NCBI RefSeq assembly: GCF_000192575.1
Contig: NZ_GL876926.1
Span: 1,374,434-1,438,433, forward strand
From: Novosphingobium nitrogenifigens DSM 19370
Lineage (GTDB): Bacteria > Pseudomonadota > Alphaproteobacteria > Sphingomonadales > Sphingomonadaceae
Length of the DNA stretch: 64,000 nt
Direction: 5' to 3'
The position numbers were made by a program, and so were the translations under genes. Shown here piece by piece: positions 55,056 through 63,773 of the stretch. The notes under the pieces were generated by a model. It searched no databases, was not told the DNA's origin, and worked only from the letters and a program-made list of their open reading frames with translations. Every line of letters begins with the position of its first letter. The first letter of the stretch is position 1.

Positions 55056-56000
55056 CTACATCCCCTTTCCATCGTGGCCCTGTCGGATCGGGGCAAAAGG
55101 ACCGAAGCGATGTTGCCGCGCATCAAAGCCGTCGGGATAAGGGCCATAGGGCGCATCGACCGGCTTGGTGCGACGATCGGGGTAATCGGCATCGAGGTCC
55201 GCTTTGTGCGGACGCGGATGCGCTTCGACATAGGCGGCAACGTCCCATGCGTCCTCGCCCGCGAGCCCAGGACCACCGGGCGGCATCTGTGCATGGATGA
55301 AATTGGCCGCCTGGATCAGCCGGGCCATCCCCGCGCCGTCGTTGAAACTGTCCCGCCCCCACAAGGGCGGCACGGCATATCCCTTGCCCTCATCCGATTT
55401 TTGTCCGGCGCCATCCACGCCGTGGCAGGCCGCACAGACCCGCGCATAGATCCCGCTCCCCCGCTGCGGATCGGCTGGGCGGGAAAGCTCGGCGATCTGC
55501 CCTGTCCCGCGTCCGAACGAAGAAGCTCCTGCACTCGAGAGGAAGCGGAGATAGGCAACGATCGCCGTCATCTCTGGCCCGTCAACCGGTAGGGGACGCC
55601 CGTTGAGGCTGCGCATCATGCACCCGTTGACGCGATCAGCGATCGTTTCCACGCGCCCCGACCGCGCCCGATATTGGGGATAGTCGGCATAGGCCGCGAC
55701 CAGCGGCAAGGCAAAGGCGCGCGTTCCGGCCTCGATGTGGCAGCTCTGGCAATCGAGCCCGTTGCCCGAATAGGCGCGCGCCGTGCCCGGTCCGATCCGG
55801 TCGGCGGTATGGGCGACAAGATCGCGCCCGCGCCGGACCAGCCGCCCCGCCTCATCGTCGGGAAGCCGGGCGATGTCGGGCACCGTCAGCGAGGCAGCGG
55901 CCAGCAAAGGAGCGGGCGCGCCGCGCGTCGCCGGGCCCGAACAGGCCAGCGCGATCGCCCCGACCGCTCCGCCCAGTGCTATCCCTATTCCGAACCGCAT
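55056..56000 (-). CDS. TsdA-like dihaem cytochrome c lipoprotein
   Basis: The 314-residue protein has two CxxCH haem sites, CQSCH (84-88) and CAACH (189-193). The region between them (YPQYRARSGRVETI, then RVNGCMMRSLNGRPLPVDGPEM) matches thiosulfate dehydrogenase TsdA, in which a Cys in that region ligates the active haem; Cys127 is the candidate here. The leader ends in IALAC (Cys20), a possible lipobox. TsdA couples two thiosulfates to tetrathionate. AAAGGGACG precedes the start. It is first in a cluster with DsrE-like and aminotransferase genes. Confidence 0.82.
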   Translation of the reverse strand: MRFGIGIALGGAVGAIALACSGPATRGAPAPLLAAASLTVPDIARLPDDEAGRLVRRGRDLVAHTADRIGPGTARAYSGNGLDCQSCHIEAGTRAFALPLVAAYADYPQYRARSGRVETIADRVNGCMMRSLNGRPLPVDGPEMTAIVAYLRFLSSAGASSFGRGTGQIAELSRPADPQRGSGIYARVCAACHGVDGAGQKSDEGKGYAVPPLWGRDSFNDGAGMARLIQAANFIHAQMPPGGPGLAGEDAWDVAAYVEAHPRPHKADLDADYPDRRTKPVDAPYGPYPDGFDARQHRFGPFAPIRQGHDGKGM

Positions 56001-56051
56001 CGTCCCTTTTTCCGCAAAGGTGGCATTCGCCTGTGGGGATGATAACACCCC

Positions 56052-56074
56052 TTGCGCAATCGGCATTATCGCAA
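56052..56074. promoter_or_regulatory. LysR operator candidate upstream of tsdA-like and lysR genes
   Basis: TTGCG and CGCAA form an inverted repeat with a 13-base spacer between the divergent genes. The embedded ATTATCGC (56065-56072) equals one arm of the dyad at 29680-29687. Confidence 0.45.
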
Positions 56075-56092
56075 TGACAGACAAAGGATCGC

Positions 56093-57001
56093 ATGGCGGA
56101 TCGACTGACCGGAATCGAAGTGTTCGTGCTTGCCATGCGGCTGGGCAGCCTTTCGGCGGCCGGACGCTCACTCGGCATGTCGGCGGCCATGGCAGCCAAG
56201 CATCTGGGACAGCTTGAGGAACGGCTGGGCACGACCCTGGTCAACCGCACCACGCGCCGTCTGTCGCTGACGCAGGCGGGAGCGGACTATCTCGACCGCG
56301 CCGAACGCATCCTTGCCGAACTGCGCGAAGCGGAAAACGAGGCCTCGGCCCGCTCGCAAGTGATCGAGGGCCTGTTGCGCGTCAATGCCCCGGCCTCGTT
56401 CGGGGTCATGCACATTTCCTCGCTCGCGGCTGAATTCGGCGTGCGCCATCCCGGCGTCACGATCGAACTCGGCCTCAACGACCGCTATGTCGACCTTCTC
56501 GAAGAACGCTGGGACGTGGCCATCCGCATCGGGCAACTGGCCGACAGCAGTCTCAAGGCGCGCAAGCTGGCCGCCGTCCATCTCGCGCTCTGCGCCGCGC
56601 CCTCGTATCTCGAACAACACGGCACGCCGCGCTCGGTCGAGGATCTCAAACACCACAACTGCCTCAGCTACACGCTCAGTTCGCGGCTGGGCGGCAATAC
56701 CTGGGGCTTCGGACGCGACGGGTCGGTCCGCGTGGCGATCAAGGGCAGCATGCTGGCCAACAACGGCGAGGCGCTGGTGAAAGCGGCCTGCACTGGTCAG
56801 GGCATCGTCTATGGCCCGCGTTTCATCGCCGCAGAGGCGTTGAACAGCGGCGAACTCGTCGAATTCGAACTCGACATCCCGGCGATGGACATGGGCGCCG
56901 TCTATGCCGTCACCCACCCGACCCGGCGCCCGAACGCGCGCACCAGCGCGTGGATCGACTTCCTCGCCGAACGCATGCCGCGCCTTGCCGAAGAGTGGTA
57001 A
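56093..57001 (+). CDS. LysR family regulator
   Basis: The 302-residue protein has the HTH with GIEVFVLAMRLGSLSAAGRSLGMS and KHLGQLEERLGTTLVNRTTRRLSLT (in parts) and a substrate domain from GLLRVNAPASFGVMHI. It is of the CrgA/DsdC-like group, close in type to the regulator at 29703. It is divergent from the TsdA-like operon and upstream of yceI, either of which could be a target. Confidence 0.87.
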   Translation: MADRLTGIEVFVLAMRLGSLSAAGRSLGMSAAMAAKHLGQLEERLGTTLVNRTTRRLSLTQAGADYLDRAERILAELREAENEASARSQVIEGLLRVNAPASFGVMHISSLAAEFGVRHPGVTIELGLNDRYVDLLEERWDVAIRIGQLADSSLKARKLAAVHLALCAAPSYLEQHGTPRSVEDLKHHNCLSYTLSSRLGGNTWGFGRDGSVRVAIKGSMLANNGEALVKAACTGQGIVYGPRFIAAEALNSGELVEFELDIPAMDMGAVYAVTHPTRRPNARTSAWIDFLAERMPRLAEEW

Positions 57002-57014
57002 AGCGAGCAATTTG

Positions 57015-57027
57015 AAACTGTCAGTTT
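57015..57027. promoter_or_regulatory. Short dyad upstream of yceI
   Basis: AAACT-gtc-AGTTT is a perfect 13-base dyad in the 174-base gap before yceI. It resembles TetR-type sites, but no regulator nearby fits; function is uncertain. Confidence 0.25.
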
Positions 57028-57175
57028 AAAGATATTCGTCGATTGAGCGGATTATCACCCTATCCCAATGAAGGCATATAGTCGTCAACCGGGCCGGTTC
57101 ACGCCGTGATCTGCCTGGCCCTTTGGCCTTACAGTCGCGCTCCGTCAGGTCGCGCCCATTGACAGGATTGATCCC

Positions 57176-57778
57176 ATGAAAGCCATCTCGTTTGCCGCTC
57201 TCGCGCTGATCGCCGCTCCGGCCGTTGCGCTCGCCGCCACTCCGGCTGCCGTGCCGACGGTCCAGGCCGGCACCTACAAGGTCGAAACCCACCACACGCT
57301 CGCCGAATTCACCGTCAACCACTTCGGCTTCAACGATTTCTTCGGCGTGATCCCCGGCGCGACCGGCACCCTGACGTTCGATCCCAAGGCGATTGCCGCG
57401 ACCAAGCTCGACGTGTCGCTGCCGGTTTCGGGCATTTCGACCACCAACAGCGTGCTCGACGCCGAACTCAAGGGCGCCGAATGGTTTGACGCGGCCAAGT
57501 ACCCCGATCTCCACTTCGTCTCGGAAAAGGTCGTGAAGACCGGCCCGCGCACCGCACAGATCATCGGTACCGTCACGCTGCACGGCGTTTCGAAGCCGCT
57601 GACGCTCAACGCGACGTTCGGCGGCGCGGGCGTCAACCCGATGGACAAGGCCTACACCATCGGCTTCAGCGCCGTGGGCGTGCTCAAGCGTTCGGACTTC
57701 GGCGTCAGCAAGTACGTTCCCTATGTCAGCGACGAAGTGAAGCTGAAGATCAGCGCCGCTTTCGAAAAGACCAACTGA
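57176..57778 (+). CDS. YceI-family periplasmic protein
   Basis: The 200-residue protein has a signal peptide (cut near ALA-ATPAA), then the YceI lipocalin-like barrel: YKVETHHTLAEFTVNHFGFNDFFGVIPGATGTLTFD, given in part, with the typical WFDAAKYPDLHF and GVSKPLTL. YceI proteins bind polyisoprenoids and are induced by base or oxidative stress. A GC-rich terminator follows 10 bases after the stop. Confidence 0.9.
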   Translation: MKAISFAALALIAAPAVALAATPAAVPTVQAGTYKVETHHTLAEFTVNHFGFNDFFGVIPGATGTLTFDPKAIAATKLDVSLPVSGISTTNSVLDAELKGAEWFDAAKYPDLHFVSEKVVKTGPRTAQIIGTVTLHGVSKPLTLNATFGGAGVNPMDKAYTIGFSAVGVLKRSDFGVSKYVPYVSDEVKLKISAAFEKTN

Positions 57779-57788
57779 TACCCCTTCG

Positions 57789-57811
57789 CCACGCCGCCCC
57801 AGGCGGCGTGG
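57789..57811 (+). terminator. Terminator after yceI
   Basis: CCACGCCGCC and GGCGGCGTGG form a perfect 10-bp stem with a three-base loop and are followed by TCCTTT. Confidence 0.75.
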
Positions 57812-57900
57812 TCCTTTGACCCAAGCCCCCCCCAGGAGCCGCGCCACCCAGCCCCCCACTCAGGCGCGGCTCCACCCTCCCCCTGCACAAGGTCGCCGCG

Positions 57901-58866
57901 ATGCTCGTCAATGGAAAATGGACGCAGGACTGGCAACCGGTCCAGGCTACCGATGCCAAGGGCGGCTTCGTCCGTCAGGTTTCGGGATTTCGCCATTGGG
58001 TGACCCCGGACGGCAGCGCGGGTCCGACCGGCGAGGCCGGGTTCAAGGCCGAAAAGGGGCGCTATCACCTCTATGTCGCGCTGATCTGTCCCTGGGCTTC
58101 GCGTACGCTGATCGCCCGGCAGCTCAAAGGCCTGGCCGACGCGGTTTCGGTAAGCGTGGTCGAACCGGCGCTGACCGATGAAGGCTGGCGTTTCGGGGAC
58201 TACCCCGGTGCCGACCGCGACGAGCTCAACGGCGTGACCTACATGCACGAGCTCTATACCCGTGCCGATCCGCACTATACCGGACGGGCAACGGTCCCGG
58301 TACTGTGGGACCGCGAACGGCAGACGATCGTCAACAACGAATCCGCCGACATCCTGCGCATGTTCGACAGCGGTTTCGGCGATCTGGCCGACCCGTCGTT
58401 CGACCTCTACCCCGCAGCCCTGCGCGAGGACATCGACGCGCTCAATGCGCGGATCTACCCCATGCTCAACAACGGGGTCTATCGCGCCGGTTTCGCCACT
58501 ACGCAGGAGGCCTACGAAGAGGCCTATGCCGATGTCTTTGCCATGCTCGACGAGCTGGAAACGCGCCTTGCTTCGGGAGGCCCCTTCCTCTTTGCCGACG
58601 CCCTGACCGAAACGGACATTCGCCTGTTCGTCACGCTGGTACGGTTCGATGCGGCCTATCACGGCATTTTCAAGTGCAACCGGCAGCGCCTGCTCGACTA
58701 TCCCGCGCTCAGTGCCTACCTCGAACGCGTAATCGCCCTTCCCGGCGTGCGCGCAACGGTCAACGTCGACCACATCAAGCGCGGCTATTATTCAATCAAG
58801 ACGCTCAATCCCAACGGGATCGTTCCGGTCGGCCCGGACCTCCCTTGGCTCACCGAAAAAGCGTAA
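57901..58866 (+). CDS. Glutathionyl-hydroquinone reductase (Xi-class GST)
   Basis: The 321-residue enzyme carries the Xi-class CPWA motif with Cys63, the preceding RYHLYVALICPWASRTLIAR block, the NNESADILRMF glutathione-binding segment and the C-terminal HIKRGYY. It reduces glutathionyl-(chloro)hydroquinones, keeping quinone intermediates of aromatic degradation usable. An AAGGT site lies before the ATG. Its stop is four bases from the convergent FUSC gene. Confidence 0.92.
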   Translation: MLVNGKWTQDWQPVQATDAKGGFVRQVSGFRHWVTPDGSAGPTGEAGFKAEKGRYHLYVALICPWASRTLIARQLKGLADAVSVSVVEPALTDEGWRFGDYPGADRDELNGVTYMHELYTRADPHYTGRATVPVLWDRERQTIVNNESADILRMFDSGFGDLADPSFDLYPAALREDIDALNARIYPMLNNGVYRAGFATTQEAYEEAYADVFAMLDELETRLASGGPFLFADALTETDIRLFVTLVRFDAAYHGIFKCNRQRLLDYPALSAYLERVIALPGVRATVNVDHIKRGYYSIKTLNPNGIVPVGPDLPWLTEKA

Positions 58867-58869
58867 CGG

Positions 58870-60900
58870 TTACAAGCTTTCCTCGGGCAGGAGCGCCCGG
58901 GTCATGCCGACGAGAATGTTGAGCAGATCCCGCTCCGCGCTGCCCGAGGAAGGCTCTCGGCACTTTGCCCCAGCCGCACGCAAGGCCACGAGCGTTTCGG
59001 CCCGGTACTCGTCGAGCCCTGTCCGATCAGGCAGGCTCTGGGCATGGCACAAGCCTGCCGCCGCATTTTGAAGATTCACGAGTTCCTGCCGCGTATCGGC
59101 AGGAACGACACCGATCATTTGCCGGATCTGGATCAGGTTGAGACCGATGCGCACTTCGCGCAACCCATCGCCCGCCGCCCGATCCCGTCCGTCCAGCGAG
59201 GCCAGATGGCCAATGCGGGGCGACAGCAGTGCCGCCCGATCGACCATCAGGCTGTTCCACGCTTCTCCGGTCAAGGCCAGCCGCCCGGCAGCAAGCCGCG
59301 CCAGATCGCCCCAGTTTCGCCGCAGGATACGTTGGACCGCAGCTTCCGCACCGATCACCCGGAACAAGCCTGTCGTCACGATCGCCGCCGCCGCGCCGAT
59401 CAATTGCGCGATGTTGCTGTTGATGAAGCGGGCAAAGTCGGCTTCGAGCGCGGCGGTCAGCGCCAGCGCCCCGCAAAAGCCGACGACGAGAGTCATCGTT
59501 TTCACATAGATCGCCGGATCGCCAAGGAAAACGCCCATGACCAGCAGAGTCGGCGCCAGCGCGAGCACCAGCCCTTCGAACGTGGTCACATGGGGCAGGA
59601 TCCCGAACAGATAGACCGCCGCGATCGGCAGGCTGAGCGCGGTCCATTTGAGCCAGCTCGCCTGCGCAGGACGCGGATCGTCGAGTGTCGCAAAGAAGCT
59701 GCACACCACCGCGCAGATCATCGCCATGGTCCCACCGTCGGGCCACATCGTCACGATCCACACTGCGCAGGACCCCAGCACGCCGATCACCGCCGCAAGT
59801 GCCGAACGGAAGGCCAGCCCGACATCGCGATGCCACAGGCGTCGCCCCTTCGCGCGCAAAAGCGGGGTTAGCGGGGCAGGCAACGGCGTTGCGGGATGCA
59901 GGGTGTGTTCGGCCAGCCACTGCGTCGCCTCGTACCGCATGACAAGCTCGGCAAGACGGGCATGGAGGTTGAGCGCGATGAGACCGCGCCAGTCGTCGGG
60001 TGACAGGGTTTCATGCCATGCCGCAAGCCTCGCCTCGACGCCCGCGCGGGTTGCCGACAGCGTCTGAGGCTCCTGCCCCACCCAGTCCCGCAAATGGGCA
60101 AGCACGTCGGCAAGACCTTCGGGCCATGAGGTGCCTTCCGGTTCGCGCAGCACGGTCAGTCGGTCCTCGATCGCATCGACCAGCGGCATCAGCAGGACCA
60201 GATGATCCCACAGCACCATGATCGTGCCCCGCGCCAGCTTCCCACCGTCAGGATGGAACCGCAGGTGTGTTGCCATCAACCGCAATTCGGTCATGTGTCC
60301 GGCCATGCGACTGGGCAGGTCGGGACGCTCCGCATCGACTTTGCCGTCGAGCACTTCGTCCAGCCAGCGCCCCATCTCGGTACGCACCGTCCGGATGCGC
60401 CCACCGATCGCGGCTTCGAAATCATGGGCGGGGATCAGTGTATGCAGCAGGCTGGAACAGGCCGCACCGATGGCGATTTCCATGCCGCGCAAGACCGCAA
60501 TGTTGAAGATGTCCTCCGCCTTGTCGACGGCGGGGAAGGAAATCAGTGCGGCGGTATAGCCCGCCAGCATGAAAAGATAGGCACGCGGCGTGCGGTCGAG
60601 CAACGAGATGAAGAGGCAGACTCCGACCCAGAGCGCGAGGACCAGCGACAGGACCGGCGGTGCATCGACGAACATCGGCACGACAAGGACCGAGGCTGCC
60701 GCCCCGATCAGGGTACCCGCGACCCGAAAGATCCCTTTCGACAAGGCGGCTGCCGCGACCGGCTGGCTGGAGATATAGACAGTCAACATCGCCCAGTAGG
60801 GGCGTTCCAGCCCGACCAGAAACGAGATGTAGAGCGCCAGCATCGCCGCCGCGAAAGTCGTCAGCGAAAAGGTGATCTCGGCACGGCCGATCCGGGGCAT
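58870..60900 (-). CDS. FUSC-family inner-membrane efflux protein
   Basis: The 676-residue protein has two blocks of about five to six helices (about 10-160 and 360-500) separated by soluble regions, as in YccC/AaeB. FUSC proteins export aromatic acids such as fusaric acid or p-hydroxybenzoate, often with an MFP partner that is missing here. It lies 26 bases after a MarR gene, so the regulator probably responds to the exported compound. Confidence 0.85.
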   Translation of the reverse strand: MPRIGRAEITFSLTTFAAAMLALYISFLVGLERPYWAMLTVYISSQPVAAAALSKGIFRVAGTLIGAAASVLVVPMFVDAPPVLSLVLALWVGVCLFISLLDRTPRAYLFMLAGYTAALISFPAVDKAEDIFNIAVLRGMEIAIGAACSSLLHTLIPAHDFEAAIGGRIRTVRTEMGRWLDEVLDGKVDAERPDLPSRMAGHMTELRLMATHLRFHPDGGKLARGTIMVLWDHLVLLMPLVDAIEDRLTVLREPEGTSWPEGLADVLAHLRDWVGQEPQTLSATRAGVEARLAAWHETLSPDDWRGLIALNLHARLAELVMRYEATQWLAEHTLHPATPLPAPLTPLLRAKGRRLWHRDVGLAFRSALAAVIGVLGSCAVWIVTMWPDGGTMAMICAVVCSFFATLDDPRPAQASWLKWTALSLPIAAVYLFGILPHVTTFEGLVLALAPTLLVMGVFLGDPAIYVKTMTLVVGFCGALALTAALEADFARFINSNIAQLIGAAAAIVTTGLFRVIGAEAAVQRILRRNWGDLARLAAGRLALTGEAWNSLMVDRAALLSPRIGHLASLDGRDRAAGDGLREVRIGLNLIQIRQMIGVVPADTRQELVNLQNAAAGLCHAQSLPDRTGLDEYRAETLVALRAAGAKCREPSSGSAERDLLNILVGMTRALLPEESL

Positions 60901-60926
60901 TTCAGTCGACCTCCCCCTTTGGGAAG

Positions 60927-61406
60927 TCAGTCGTCATGGCGCCCGAACCCGGCCCGCACCTGTTCTTCCAGTCGACGTAGCACGCGCACCGCCGTGACGA
61001 CATCGCCGATCGGCATGTCCCCAAGCACGATGCGGCGGCGCAAGGCCAGTTCCTCTTCCATCCGCGCGGCCAGATCGCGTCCGCGTTCGGTGAGACAGAC
61101 CCCGCGCGCGCGGCGGTCGCCGGGAACCGCCCGCCGTTCGATCAAGCCGTCCTTTTCCGCGCTGACCAGAGCGCGGGCGAGCGCTGCGGGATGAACGCCG
61201 ATTTCCTCGGCCAATCGCGCCTGCAACACTCCGTCGCCCAGACGCGAAACGAACAGCACCGGCATCGCCACCGCGACCGAAAGTCCCGATTGCGACAAGG
61301 CCGCAGCGGCGACCTGTTGCCACGCGCGGCGCGCGGGCTGAATGGCGTTGGTCAGGGCATAGAGCGCGGCGCGCTCTTCCTCTTCCCCATGGATTATCGT
61401 TGACAT
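60927..61406 (-). CDS. MarR family regulator
   Basis: The 159-residue winged-helix protein includes LQARLAEEIGVHPAALARALVSAEKDGLIERR and the wing PGDRRARGVCLTERGRDL (shown in part). MarR regulators are released by phenolic ligands. It precedes a FUSC efflux gene on the same strand. The 120-base gap to trxC holds an imperfect GAAAG-CTTTC dyad that could be its operator. Confidence 0.9.
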   Translation of the reverse strand: MSTIIHGEEEERAALYALTNAIQPARRAWQQVAAAALSQSGLSVAVAMPVLFVSRLGDGVLQARLAEEIGVHPAALARALVSAEKDGLIERRAVPGDRRARGVCLTERGRDLAARMEEELALRRRIVLGDMPIGDVVTAVRVLRRLEEQVRAGFGRHDD

Positions 61407-61526
61407 GGCAACTTTCTATCGCTGCGACGAAAGGCGTACAAGCGCTTTCCGCACTGGCATTATGCGGTTCGATACCTACATGGACACCGGGCCCGGTCGG
61501 AACCGACCGGCGAAGGGATCAAAGTG

Positions 61527-61955
61527 ATGAGCGACAACGAAATCGTCGTTTGCCCCCATTGTCTTGCAGGCAACCGGGTCGCGCGCGAACGGCTCGACGA
61601 AGCGCCCAATTGCGGCAAGTGCCATCAACCTCTTTTCACCGGGCATCCGGTGCCGGTCAATGCTGCGGCCTTTTCCGCCCATGTCGGCAAGGGCAGCCTG
61701 CCGGTCCTGGTCGATTTCTGGGCTTCCTGGTGCGGGCCCTGCCGCATGATGGCGCCCGCCTTTGCACAGGCCGCGCACATGCTGGAACCCCATGTCCGCC
61801 TGTTGAAAGTCGATACCGAGGCCGAACAAGCCCTGGCCGGGGCACACGACATCCGGTCGATCCCGACGATGATGCTCTTTTCGGGCGGACGCGAAATCCG
61901 GCGCATTGCCGGAGCGATGGATGCACGCCGGATCGTCGAATGGGCCCGGGGATAA
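61527..61955 (+). CDS. trxC: Thioredoxin 2
   Basis: The 142-residue protein has an N-terminal zinc ribbon (Cys9, Cys12, Cys29, Cys32) followed by a thioredoxin domain with WCGPC (Cys69, Cys72) and the cis-Pro in SIPTMMLF. Zinc-bearing Trx2 is induced by oxidative stress. GAAGGGATC precedes both GTG 61524 and ATG 61527; the ATG is better spaced. Seven bases separate it from a truncated haemoglobin gene. Confidence 0.93.
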   Translation: MSDNEIVVCPHCLAGNRVARERLDEAPNCGKCHQPLFTGHPVPVNAAAFSAHVGKGSLPVLVDFWASWCGPCRMMAPAFAQAAHMLEPHVRLLKVDTEAEQALAGAHDIRSIPTMMLFSGGREIRRIAGAMDARRIVEWARG

Positions 61956-61962
61956 AGAAATC

Positions 61963-62361
61963 ATGAGCGAAGAAGTCACCCCCTACGAAACCTTTGGCGG
62001 CGAACCGGTCATCCGCGCACTCTGCGCCCGGTTCTACGCCTTGATGGACACTCTGCCCGAAGCCGCCGAATGTCGCGCGGTCCATCCGCCCGATCTGTCG
62101 CGCGCCGAGCAGAAACTCTACGAATACCTGACCGGATGGCTCGGCGGGCCGCCGCTCTATACCGACAAATACGGTCACCCGCGCTTGCGCATGCGACATT
62201 TCGTTGCACCGATCGGCAAGGCGGAGATCGAAGGCTGGCTGGCATGTTTCCATATCGCCTGGGCAGAGATCATTCCGCCCTCGCCGCTCGCTGATACCAT
62301 CCTCGAGAAAGTCGACGCACTGGGCTGGCACATGGAAAACCAGCCCGCAGTGGACGCCTAA
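61963..62361 (+). CDS. Group II truncated haemoglobin
   Basis: The 132-residue globin has the 2/2 fold with Tyr25 at B10, proximal His79 in RMRHFVAPIG and Trp92 at G8 in WLACFHIAW, the marks of group II (trHbO). It may bind oxygen or detoxify nitric oxide or peroxide. The close spacing to trxC suggests one transcript. Confidence 0.92.
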   Translation: MSEEVTPYETFGGEPVIRALCARFYALMDTLPEAAECRAVHPPDLSRAEQKLYEYLTGWLGGPPLYTDKYGHPRLRMRHFVAPIGKAEIEGWLACFHIAWAEIIPPSPLADTILEKVDALGWHMENQPAVDA

Positions 62362-62370
62362 CCGCGTACC

Positions 62371-63234
62371 CTAACCTCCGTATGTCGTCAGCGTGCCGTA
62401 CAGTTCGGGTCTCCGGTCGCGGAACAGGCCCCAACCGGCACGCTGCGGCGCGATTTCGTCGAGGTCGAATGTCGCGACGATGGCTTCGCGCGTGTCTCGC
62501 CCGGCCTGCGCGACGAGCGCGCCGAACTGGTCGGTGATGAACGAACTGCCGTAAAAGGTGATGTCGGCGTCTTCGTTGACTTCATGGCCGATACGGTTGG
62601 ACGCGATCACCGGCACCATGTTGGCGGCGGCGTGGCCCTGCATCGTCCGCTGCCAGTGTGGCTGGCTGTCGAAACCGGGGTCGAGCGGCTCGGTGCCGAT
62701 TGCGGTCGGATAGAGAATCAGCTCCGCGCCTTTGAGCGCCAGCGACCGCGCGCATTCGGGGAACCACTGGTCCCAACAGATCGCGGCACCGATACGCCCG
62801 AACGCCGTGTCCCAGACCTGAAAACCGGTATCGCCCGGCGCGAAGAAGAATTTCTCGCGATAGCCGGGCCCCTGCGGAATGTGGCTCTTGCGATAAAGCC
62901 CCAGGTCGCGCCCGTCGGCATCGAGCATGACAAGAGAATTGAAATGGGTGGAGCCGACCTTCTCGAAGAAACTGAACGGCAGGACCACGCCCAGTTCGCG
63001 GGCGAGCGCGGAAAAGCGGGCAAGGACAGGATGCCCTTCGCGCGGACGAGCCAGTGCGAAATGCTTCGCCCGTTCGTCCGGACAGAAATAGGGCGTCTCG
63101 AACAGCTCCTGCAACAGCACGACCTGCGCGCCATTTCCCGCCGCTTCACGCACGAGAGCTTCGGCTGTGTCGAGATTGGCGGCAAGATCCCAGGTGCAGG
63201 CGAACTGAGTGGCGGCAACAGTCACGGTGCGCAT
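62371..63234 (-). CDS. aguB: N-carbamoylputrescine amidase
   Basis: The 287-residue nitrilase-family amidase has Glu43 (LLQELFETPYF), Lys116 (LYRKSHIPQGPGY) and Cys153 (AICWDQWFPE). The surrounding blocks NRIGHEVNEDADITFYGSSFI match AguB, which turns N-carbamoylputrescine into putrescine, ammonia and CO2. GAGGGGGAAT precedes the ATG. Agmatine deiminase, the preceding enzyme, is not in this window. The stop is ten bases from the convergent globin stop. Confidence 0.92.
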   Translation of the reverse strand: MRTVTVAATQFACTWDLAANLDTAEALVREAAGNGAQVVLLQELFETPYFCPDERAKHFALARPREGHPVLARFSALARELGVVLPFSFFEKVGSTHFNSLVMLDADGRDLGLYRKSHIPQGPGYREKFFFAPGDTGFQVWDTAFGRIGAAICWDQWFPECARSLALKGAELILYPTAIGTEPLDPGFDSQPHWQRTMQGHAAANMVPVIASNRIGHEVNEDADITFYGSSFITDQFGALVAQAGRDTREAIVATFDLDEIAPQRAGWGLFRDRRPELYGTLTTYGG

Positions 63235-63388
63235 GGATTCCCCCTCGAGACGAAGTGGGTCCTGCATGGATTGCGCGCCTGTCGAGAGGCAAGGCAAAAC
63301 CCTTTGCTGCGCAAAAAGGGTGCGAGCGGTTGCCCCCTTCCCCCAATTGGGCAAAGATCACCGCCGGTGCAGCGCGAAAGGGGGCATG

Positions 63389-63733
63389 ATGAAGGACGGG
63401 ATGGGCTGGATCTGGCTGGCACTGGCCATCGGCAGTGAAATCATGGCGACTTCGGCTCTGAAAGCCGCCGCCGGTTTCACACGCCCCCTGCCCTCGATCG
63501 CGGTAATCTTCGGCTATGCGGTCGCGTTCTATGCGCTGTCCCAGACATTGCGCACGATCCCCATGGGCATTGCCTATGCCCTGTGGTCGGGCGTCGGGAT
63601 CGTCGTCATCTCACTGATCGGACTGGTCGTCTATCGCCAGAAGCTCGACGCCGCCGCCCTTGCCGGGATCGCGATGATCGTTGCAGGCACGCTGGTCATC
63701 AACCTGTTCTCGACCAGCAGCGCGGAAGGCTGA
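63389..63733 (+). CDS. SMR multidrug efflux protein (EmrE/SugE type)
   Basis: The protein of about 114 residues has four helices, the conserved Glu17 in GSEIMATSALKAAAGF and the GIAYALWSGVGIV motif of helix 3. The retained Trp-Ser-Gly block and AIGSEIMAT favour the Qac/EmrE group exporting lipophilic cations. AAGGGGG precedes adjacent ATGs at 63386 and 63389; the second is better spaced. Confidence 0.9.
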   Translation: MKDGMGWIWLALAIGSEIMATSALKAAAGFTRPLPSIAVIFGYAVAFYALSQTLRTIPMGIAYALWSGVGIVVISLIGLVVYRQKLDAAALAGIAMIVAGTLVINLFSTSSAEG

Positions 63734-63773
63734 TCCGGGCTCAGGGCAACCGAAATCACACAATGGAGATGAT

